33,062 bases of DNA from an uncultured Bacteroidales bacterium (GTDB lineage: Bacteria > Bacteroidota > Bacteroidia > Bacteroidales > Bacteroidaceae). The stretch is taken from NCBI GenBank assembly GCA_902760315.1, contig CACWFV010000061.1:1-33062 (forward strand), written 5' to 3'. Within the stretch, counting starts at the first letter, position 1. Each line of letters opens with the position of its first letter. Below are positions 1 to 5,578 of the stretch, piece after piece. The translations under genes and the position numbers were made by a program. The notes beneath the pieces were generated by a model that was not told where the DNA came from, made no database searches, and was given only the letters and a program-made list of their open reading frames with translations.

Positions 1-55
1 TAAACATTTATAAACTTACATTATTATTCACATTATTAATTAAAACATTCAAATT

Positions 56-3000
56 ATGAGAAAACATTTTCTTATTTTGATGCTGATGGCTCTCTTGCCT
101 CTGGCAGGTTGGGCACAGACTGCCACACTTGGTGAAGTGGCTGTAGGTGAATATACCTATGGTACAGCTGCTTTACCAATTCCTGTGGTTAAGGACTCCG
201 AAGGTGCAATTCTGAATCCGACCGATCATTACGATGTTAGTACCAAAGCTTACAAAGAAGCTACTTGCGAAACCGAAGTTGCAGTGCCTGACATGAAAGG
301 CGACCAGAATTATTACCTTAAGATTACTGGTAAGGGCGCTTATGTCGGTCAGGAAAAGTCTGTTTACTTCACTGTTAAAAAGAAGGCACTGACTGTTACT
401 GTTGCTACCTCTTTCCAAAGAAATTATCAGTCGGAAATTGAGCCTGAAATTCAAACTTCTGAAGTGACCATCACAGGTTATGCTACTGGAACTGGTTTCA
501 ATGAAACGACTGAGAAAGCCAAGGTAACGGGCACTTTGGATTACACCTACGACGGTAAGGGCAATGCTCAGCAGAATGGTGGTCAGTATGACATTACCTT
601 CTCTGGCTTATCTTCTGATTACTATACCTTTAATTATCCTACACAGAAGTTCACGATTAATGGTATTAATGTTTTGTCAAGTGAGATTTCTATAAAGGAG
701 GGTACTGCTTTTGCAGAAAAGACCTATAAAGGAGCTGCATTTACCGCTGCAGACCTGACAGGTCTGGTACTGGAATACACTGCTACTGGTACTACAACAA
801 AAGTTGAATTGACTCAAGGTACTGACTTCGACGTTGCTTTGAGATATAGCTTCTCTTCATATGGTGAGCAGGCTATGACCACACCCTATTCTAATGGTGT
901 TGTTGAGGTTGTAAGTCAAGAAGGCGATGCCGCTATTGTTAAGGTTATCTCTAACCCAAGTTTTCCTGCTTTTGTAGGTAAAATATATAAGGTTACTGGA
1001 GCAAATGGCACTACAGCTGTACAGCTGATGGGTGATGGCTCAGGAAATGAATTCACAACAGCTTCTAATATTTGGGTAACCGTAACTGAAGATTTCCTTA
1101 ATGTAGGTACATACAATTACACCGTTAATTTCAAGCGCAACTATGCAGGAACACTTGCTAACTTTGGTACATTCAAGATTAAGCAAGCTCCTCTGTCTGT
1201 AGGTGTAGATGACATTACTGTTACATATAAGGGTGATGCGTACACAAACAACTTTGGCACAACAACTCCAAAGTTCAACTACTACGGTTTCGTTGGTAAG
1301 GATGCTGCTATCAAGGATCAACTTGCCCAAGTTTACAACAGCACTACAGCCCCACAAGGTATCCTTAAAACAGCTCCCACTGTTGCTGTTAAATCTGGTG
1401 TTACTGCTAAGGATTTCGGTGACTATGAACTCGCTATCTCTGGTGGTGAAACAGTTACAGGAAGCAACTATGAGATTAAGAATCATTTAACCAACGGTAA
1501 GCTGCACATCAAGAAGTATGAACTTGTGCTGAAGGCTAAAGATGCAGAAAAAGCTCCTGGTGCAACAGATCCTACATTTGAACTCGACACTTATACTTTG
1601 GCTAAAACTAGCCATAAGCTTACTGGCGTTACTTTCGATCGTGTGAAGGGTGAGACTATAGGCGAAAGCTATGAAATTACTCCCGTTACTACTAATGCTG
1701 CGATAAAGGATGGTAGTACTCCTGTTATTTCAAACTACGAAATCAAAATTAGTACAACAAAGGGTAAGCTGACTATTAAGAAGGCTGATCTGGTTATTAC
1801 TATTCTTGATCAGGATAAGTTCTATGGTGACGCAGATCCTGCCACTATTGCTGCTCCTGAGAACAACAAGAACTATATCGTTACTGGTTTGGTTAAGGAT
1901 GATCAGATTACTTCTCTTAACTTAGTGAAGTCTTGGGCTGATGATTCAGATGCAGGTAACTACATTCTGGATGCTGAAGTAACCTACACAGGTGCTGATC
2001 ACTATGCTTCATTCACCATTGTTCCTGGTAACTTCAAGATTAAGAAGGCTCCTCTGACCGCTACTATGACTATCCAGAACGTTGATGCTAATCAGTCTAT
2101 TGCTGATGCTACTACTCAACTGAAAAAGCAAGGTATCACAATTACTGGTTTCAAGAAGAATGAGACCGTTGCTAACACTTATGACCTCACTCTTAATAGC
2201 ACTGTTCTTACTACAACAGCAGATAAGCTGGATAATCAATCTAAGGCTAATGGTTACATTCTGACACTGAAGTCTGATTTCGCTAAGAACTATGGTTTTG
2301 GTGCTACTTTGGATGCCGCTATCAATGGTAAGGTGATTGTTGGTACAGGTTCAGGTAGTGCTCTTGATTTGACCGATTTGACCACTGCAAACGCTGTTGC
2401 CAATAATATCGCTACATTGGAAGCTGAAAATGCAAACGTAACAACGCCTAATCAGCCTCTGAATGCTAAGGAGTGGTATGCAGTTGTACTGCCATTCAAA
2501 ACAACTCCTGCTGAGCTTGTTGCTCATCTGAACACATATGTTGTAGTTGATAAGATTAAGAACTCTACAATCAACGCTGCTGGTGTTGTTACCGTTAATT
2601 TCGAGATGGAGTGGGATGAGATTCCTGCTGGTGAGCCATTCCTCATCAAACCTGCTCAGAATACTAACTGGAATACAAATAACTTCGTAAACAAGCTGAT
2701 TGTTAAGAACATAACAGCTAAGGAAACTGATAATGCAACCTTCACTGGTACTTATGCAACTGGCCAGTCACTTCTGTGGGGTAAGGACCTGGATGGTACC
2801 ACCGATAAGGAAGGTGCTGCTTACCGTTGGCTGGCTCACAAGGAGTACAAGGGCGACAACAACTGGAAGAATCCTAAGAACACCGCTCATACTCTGACTC
2901 CAATGGAGGCTTACCTCGTTCTGGATTCTAATGCAACTGGTGCACGTGTCTTCGTTGAGGATCTCGACGATAACGGTACAACCGCTATCAAGGAACTTGG

Positions 3001-3127
3001 CGTAGACGCTACAAATAAGGCATACAGTGTTGATGGCTGGTACACTCTGAATGGTGTTAAGCTGCAGGGTGCTCCTACTGAGAAGGGCGTTTACATCAAT
3101 AACGGCAAGAAGGTTGTTATTAAGTAA
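56..3127 (+). CDS. Secreted multi-domain protein with MBG-type repeats and C-terminal sorting-like tail
   Basis: 1023 residues. The N-terminus is a signal peptide (MRKHFLILMLMALLPLAGWA, then Q). The body repeats a module that opens with a lysine-rich strand such as IKKADLV, IKQAPLS or IKKAPLT and contains a YGDADP or YKGDA motif. I see about five copies, near residues 108, 376, 484, 575 and 660, which is the pattern of MBG (MBG_2) domains in bacterial adhesins. Residues about 805-960 form a different beta-rich region with the Prevotella-type phrase IPAGEPFLIKP. The protein ends in a WYTLNGVKL...GVYINNGKKVVIK tail resembling the core of type IX secretion sorting domains. It is probably exported and surface-attached or released. 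Codon choice strongly favours T-ending codons (GGT, GCT, ACT), unlike the pectin locus, which suggests high expression. Its promoter lies outside the window. Substrate or ligand unknown. Confidence 0.85.
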   Translation: MRKHFLILMLMALLPLAGWAQTATLGEVAVGEYTYGTAALPIPVVKDSEGAILNPTDHYDVSTKAYKEATCETEVAVPDMKGDQNYYLKITGKGAYVGQEKSVYFTVKKKALTVTVATSFQRNYQSEIEPEIQTSEVTITGYATGTGFNETTEKAKVTGTLDYTYDGKGNAQQNGGQYDITFSGLSSDYYTFNYPTQKFTINGINVLSSEISIKEGTAFAEKTYKGAAFTAADLTGLVLEYTATGTTTKVELTQGTDFDVALRYSFSSYGEQAMTTPYSNGVVEVVSQEGDAAIVKVISNPSFPAFVGKIYKVTGANGTTAVQLMGDGSGNEFTTASNIWVTVTEDFLNVGTYNYTVNFKRNYAGTLANFGTFKIKQAPLSVGVDDITVTYKGDAYTNNFGTTTPKFNYYGFVGKDAAIKDQLAQVYNSTTAPQGILKTAPTVAVKSGVTAKDFGDYELAISGGETVTGSNYEIKNHLTNGKLHIKKYELVLKAKDAEKAPGATDPTFELDTYTLAKTSHKLTGVTFDRVKGETIGESYEITPVTTNAAIKDGSTPVISNYEIKISTTKGKLTIKKADLVITILDQDKFYGDADPATIAAPENNKNYIVTGLVKDDQITSLNLVKSWADDSDAGNYILDAEVTYTGADHYASFTIVPGNFKIKKAPLTATMTIQNVDANQSIADATTQLKKQGITITGFKKNETVANTYDLTLNSTVLTTTADKLDNQSKANGYILTLKSDFAKNYGFGATLDAAINGKVIVGTGSGSALDLTDLTTANAVANNIATLEAENANVTTPNQPLNAKEWYAVVLPFKTTPAELVAHLNTYVVVDKIKNSTINAAGVVTVNFEMEWDEIPAGEPFLIKPAQNTNWNTNNFVNKLIVKNITAKETDNATFTGTYATGQSLLWGKDLDGTTDKEGAAYRWLAHKEYKGDNNWKNPKNTAHTLTPMEAYLVLDSNATGARVFVEDLDDNGTTAIKELGVDATNKAYSVDGWYTLNGVKLQGAPTEKGVYINNGKKVVIK

Positions 3128-3142
3128 ACAATGCTATATCTA

Positions 3143-3183
3143 AAGAGTTTGCTCACTCCACAAATGGGCGTGGGCAAACTCTT
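3143..3183 (+). terminator. Hairpin between the MBG protein and the small protein
   Basis: A perfect 10-bp stem (AAGAGTTTGC at 3143-3152 pairs with GCAAACTCTT at 3174-3183) lies 15 bp after the stop codon. The following CTCTATT is only weakly T-rich, so it may be a leaky terminator or an RNA-processing hairpin that lowers expression of the small gene behind it. Confidence 0.5.
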
Positions 3184-3217
3184 CTCTATTCGATAACAAA
3201 TAATAAGGAAAAGAAAA

Positions 3218-3337
3218 ATGGATATGAAAGAATACATGGCTCCAGAAATGGAGGTAATCATGCTGAGCGTACAGAGAGCAGTCCTCCAGGCTACCAGCTA
3301 TACAGAACCTGAGACTCCAGGAGTTGACGACGATTGA
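3218..3337 (+). CDS. 39-residue small protein paired with the upstream secreted protein
   Basis: ATG 3218 to TGA 3335-3337, preceded by a purine-rich stretch (AAGGAAAAGAAAA). The protein begins MDMKEYMAPEMEVIMLSVQ and ends in an acidic tail (PGVDDD). It has no signal peptide and no cysteine. The N-terminal pattern Y-x-x-P-x-x-x-V-(I/V)-x-L, then a leucine and a small/Thr/Ser segment, matches residue for residue the start of the 59-residue protein at 32615-32794, which sits behind another large secreted protein. Such short proteins with a [K]YxxPxxxVVxL start are, from memory, frequent in Prevotella and Bacteroides, but I know of no assigned function. Recognition rests on the shared pattern and shared gene arrangement. 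Confidence 0.65.
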   Translation: MDMKEYMAPEMEVIMLSVQRAVLQATSYTEPETPGVDDD

Positions 3338-3370
3338 TCTTGTTCGCTCAAGATTCAAGGATAAATAAAT

Positions 3371-3412
3371 ATTCTGGGGCGTAGGGTACTCAAGAGCCTT
3401 GCGCCCCAGAAT
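3371..3412 (+). terminator. Strong inverted repeat after the small gene
   Basis: An 11-bp perfect stem (ATTCTGGGGCG at 3371-3381 with CGCCCCAGAAT at 3402-3412), extended inside by GG/CC, follows the small ORF by 33 bp. The 3' flank TTATAAAA is not a clean T tract, so factor-independent termination is likely but not certain. Confidence 0.55.
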
Positions 3413-3488
3413 TTATAAAACGCATAGCCGCTATAAGATAGCGCATAGGAAGAGCGAAACTTTGCTTTGCGACTAAAGCATAAATGAT

Positions 3489-4142
3489 ATGCAAAGAGAT
3501 ATTGTCATCAAGACAAGTAAAGAGGCAGAAGTGTCTGTCGAAGAACTCTATCGACTGTTCAAGGCAGCTTATCAGAACTGGACTGATTGTGGTATCTATA
3601 CACCAGCCAGAGATAAAACGTTGGAACAATTTACACAGGACGTCAGCCGTATGGTGACATTCGTTGCTTTAGATGCCAACACCAATGAGTTCCTCGGCAT
3701 GCATACCCTGAAGCTGAACAAGCGGAAGGGCAGGGCAGACGGTGCGAACCTGGCAGTAAGTCCAAAGGTACAGCACGAAGGAATAGCGAGCCGTATGCTA
3801 CAGACAGAAGCGCAGCGACTGCGCAAGAACGGCTACAGGTACATCGTAGAGAATACGGCAATACCCGCCACATGGTCAGTGCAGTGGCACTTGAAGAACG
3901 GATATCGCATCGTGGGATATAGCAGAAGCGAAAAGAGAAATTACGCCTCCTACGTTTTCCGCAAGCAGATAACGGTAGACGTGAGACATCACCCTGCGGA
4001 CCTGCTATGGACGAAGCCCTTGGCGCCGGTGACGGCGAAGCTACGGTACTGGGCGACATACATCGCCACTAGTATCTGCAAAGACAAAGCCGGGAGGCTG
4101 AACTTGATAGGCCGAATGGCCAAGCGCTCTTTGAAAAGATGA
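3489..4142 (+). CDS. GNAT-family N-acetyltransferase
   Basis: 217 residues. The central part reads as a GNAT fold: strand VTFVALDANTNEFLGMHTL (about 55-75), then the acetyl-CoA motif LAVSPKVQHEGIASRML (about 92-108, with the Q-x-x-G-x-A pyrophosphate loop), then YIVENTAIPATWSVQWHLKNGYRIVGY with the usual WHLKNGY before the last strands. Such enzymes transfer an acetyl group from acetyl-CoA to an amine; the substrate cannot be told. A basic C-terminal helix (GRLNLIGRMAKRSLKR) follows the catalytic part and could sit on a membrane. The start at 3489 is the first ATG giving a complete fold; the region in front (3413-3488) is rich in short inverted repeats and lacks a clear TAnnTTTG box. A possible remnant of a second copy's C-terminus occurs at 5308-5396. 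Confidence 0.75.
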   Translation: MQRDIVIKTSKEAEVSVEELYRLFKAAYQNWTDCGIYTPARDKTLEQFTQDVSRMVTFVALDANTNEFLGMHTLKLNKRKGRADGANLAVSPKVQHEGIASRMLQTEAQRLRKNGYRYIVENTAIPATWSVQWHLKNGYRIVGYSRSEKRNYASYVFRKQITVDVRHHPADLLWTKPLAPVTAKLRYWATYIATSICKDKAGRLNLIGRMAKRSLKR

Positions 4143-4157
4143 AATAAAAATAATGGT

Positions 4158-4442
4158 CTATTCTTCTGACGATTGAGGTTCGCTATCGTCTTGGATAAAT
4201 CCGATTCTGCGCCGTGGCTTCTGTCTTGGCTCCTTGGACTGCAGTTCAGCCAGGGCGGTGCTGATGGCATCGAGTCATTCTGGTCATGAAGAATGTCTTC
4301 GATATCCAGCTTTAAATCTTCAATGTCCTTGCGTAGCTGAGCGACATCAGCAGCAGTATTGGGCAATGAAATTGGATGTCGCAATTTGCGATATCCAATA
4401 GTCATCTGCTTGATTATCAGCCGTATTGGATATTTGGTCCAT
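4158..4442 (-). pseudogene. Frameshifted small coiled-coil protein gene (about 94 residues)
   Basis: Reading the minus strand from ATG 4442 gives MDQISNTADNQADDYWISQI and then ATSNFIAQY before a stop. From there a +1 frame continues with ADVAQLRKDIEDLKLDIEDI and LHDQNDS, a clear heptad helix. A second shift leads to ISTALAELQSKEP, RQKPRRRIGF and SEPQSSEE with TAG at 4160-4158. The first and last segments are in the same frame (285 nt, 95 codons), so one inserted and one lost base account for the break. A complete promoter sits just upstream (4464-4494). I infer a recently inactivated gene or two sequencing indels. The intact product would be a small, charged, coiled-coil protein; function unknown. 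Confidence 0.6.
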
Positions 4443-4463
4443 CTTGCTTTTGGTTACTAGGTG

Positions 4464-4494
4464 CAAAGATACCATTTATCTTCGGAACAGCAAA
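4464..4494 (-). promoter_or_regulatory. Bacteroidetes-type promoter for the decayed small gene
   Basis: On the minus strand a -33 TTTG (4494-4491) is followed after 19 bp by a -7 TATCTTTG (4471-4464). This fits the primary sigma-factor promoter of Bacteroidetes. The ATG at 4442 lies 22 bp further on. Confidence 0.65.
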
Positions 4495-4499
4495 GAAAA

Positions 4500-4800
4500 G
4501 AGCCGAAAAAGTATTTTTCAAAAAAATGCTTTCACTTTCACAGTGAGTGCTGAAAGTGCCTGTATATAGGCGGTTCGCGGGTGTTGCCCCGCGTGAGGGG
4601 CGGCGCAGACGTTTCACGTCGCTTTCACAATCACTCAGTCCTCGCATGTGTGAAAGCAGTGTGAAAGCGATTCGGGGCAGGAATGGGCGCAAACGCCCTG
4701 TCTGTGGGGGAGTGTGAAAGTGAAACGTTTTTTTTGAAAAACGGCTCCTGCACGCGACGCACGGGCGCGCATGCGCGCGAGGCGGCCCTTCCCGCCTGCG
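4500..4800. other. Gene-free stretch rich in GTGAAAG/CTTTCAC and GC palindromes
   Basis: No protein-like reading frame is convincing here. The stretch carries at least five GTGAAAG or CTTTCAC heptamers on both strands between 4530 and 4725. It also has a GC-rich block with a perfect 14-bp palindrome GCGCGCATGCGCGC at 4765-4778, and T and A tracts around 4728-4740. Whether these are binding sites or remnants of a repeated intergenic element cannot be decided from one window. Confidence 0.4.
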
Positions 4801-4824
4801 ACAATGGCTGTTTTGCCAGCGAGA

Positions 4825-5016
4825 CAGCTGTATCCAGCAACGAGACAGCTGTAGTCGGCGGCGGCTACAGCTGATACGCGAAAAAGTCGTACCACTTTTC
4901 AAAAAGTCGTACCACTTTTCTGCCGCTACAGCTGATACGGGAAAAAGCCGTACCACTTTTTTGCCGCTACAGCTGACTCATGGCCGGGACAGGCTGAGCC
5001 GGAGCTGTATCAGCTG
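4825..5016. repeat. Array of six CAGCTG palindromes phased at multiples of about 20.5 bp
   Basis: CAGCTG occurs at 4825, 4846, 4868, 4929, 4970 and 5011. The spacings are 21, 22, 61, 41 and 41 bp, that is 1, 1, 3, 2 and 2 times about 20.5 bp, or two helical turns. The flanks are also repeated: CGAGACAGCTGTA twice (4841 and just before 4825) and GCCGCTACAGCTGA twice plus one near copy. Another 19-bp module fills the gaps (separate entry). Confidence 0.6.
4881..4960. repeat. Three copies of a 19-bp near-palindrome AAAAAGYCGTACCACTTTT
   Basis: Copies lie at 4881-4899, 4901-4919 and 4942-4960; the third has C for T at one position. Each contains AAAAGT and ACTTTT arms around a GTAC centre, so it is an imperfect inverted repeat. 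They alternate with the CAGCTG modules in the order A-B-B-A-B-A between 4861 and 4980. Confidence 0.75.
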
Positions 5017-5078
5017 TACATACATACGCGGGTTGCCCAAAGCGTTGGGGCAGGAGCATCGGATGCTCGCCTTGCGAC

Positions 5079-5100
5079 AACTATATTTCTCAATATAGTT
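5079..5100. terminator. AT-rich hairpin, possibly bidirectional terminator
   Basis: The 8-bp arms AACTATAT (5079-5086) and ATATAGTT (5093-5100) are followed by TTAAAGTTT. A smaller GC-rich hairpin, GAGCATC-G-GATGCTC, lies just before it at 5054-5068. Confidence 0.35.
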
Positions 5101-5186
5101 TTAAAGTTTAGTTAATAAGTTGGCCGCTGGCCCGTGAGGGTAGGTTGGTCAACGACGTGAATTAAAATTGAGAAAACATTTTTTTG

Positions 5187-5222
5187 CTGCCGCTGGCTTG
5201 TGACAAGTCGGTGGCAGTTTTT
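5187..5222 (+). terminator. Intrinsic terminator without an intact upstream gene
   Basis: A 14-bp stem (5187-5200 with 5204-5217, three G-U pairs, TGA loop) runs directly into TTTTT (5218-5222). No intact gene lies upstream on this strand, so it may end a small RNA or a lost gene. The phrase GCCGCTGGC plus (C/T)(C/T)GTGA occurs twice, near 5122 and in the stem. Confidence 0.55.
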
Positions 5223-5307
5223 GCTTTGGGAAGTGCCGCGTGCCGGTGCGGGTGCAATGGCGGACAGGCCTTACGAATACCTGCAAGGGCACAATGGCTC
5301 TTCCCAA

Positions 5308-5396
5308 TTTATTTTCGAAACATTGGAAATCGGGGACGGCTCTTTAAACTTGCTGTTTTCTTTGAAAGTATAGCCAAGTGGTCTATGAAGAGATGA
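5308..5396 (+). pseudogene. Possible 3'-end remnant of a second GNAT-like gene
   Basis: The plus strand reads NRGRLFKLAVFFESIAKWSM then KR and a stop at 5394-5396. The intact acetyltransferase at 3489-4142 ends AGRLNLIGRMAKRSLKR, and the last 27 bases of both also align (GCCAAG...GATGAAAT). The body of the gene is not visible upstream; instead there is a terminator at 5187-5222. I infer a truncated relic, with low certainty because the match is short. Confidence 0.35.
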
Positions 5397-5472
5397 AATA
5401 TCAAGAAAAACCTCCCCACCTCCCACAAGGGGGCTGACCCCCCATGGTGTGTTTGTGAAAGAAATAATGGTG

Positions 5473-5504
5473 CAAAGATAAGAAATTCAACATAAATAAG
5501 CAAA
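5473..5504 (-). promoter_or_regulatory. Orphan minus-strand promoter
   Basis: On the minus strand TTTG (5504-5501), a 20-bp spacer and TATCTTTG (5480-5473) form a complete promoter pointing away from the GH28 gene. No intact minus-strand gene follows; a G/C-rich inverted repeat lies at about 5412-5445. Confidence 0.55.
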
Positions 5505-5510
5505 CATTTC

Positions 5511-5541
5511 TTGCTATTCTTTAAAAAAATGGTTATCTTTG
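5511..5541 (+). promoter_or_regulatory. Promoter of the GH28-GH105 gene
   Basis: A TTG (5511-5513), 20 bp and TATCTTTG (5534-5541) lie 37 bp before the ATG at 5579. Unlike the other three promoters of the pectin locus, it has no CGTAAACGTTTACG-like palindrome upstream. Confidence 0.65.
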
Positions 5542-5578
5542 CAGGCAGAAAACTACTGAAAACTATCACAGAACAACA

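Noticed and set aside
3140-3358. 72-codon minus-strand frame opposite the first small gene
   Set aside because: It lies across two hairpins and opposite the conserved small ORF, and has no start signal.
4417-4956. Minus-strand open frame of 179 codons through the repeat region
   Set aside because: Its peptide is a translation of the repeated modules (repeated VRLF and SGTTF phrases) with low-complexity arginine-rich sequence; no protein family.
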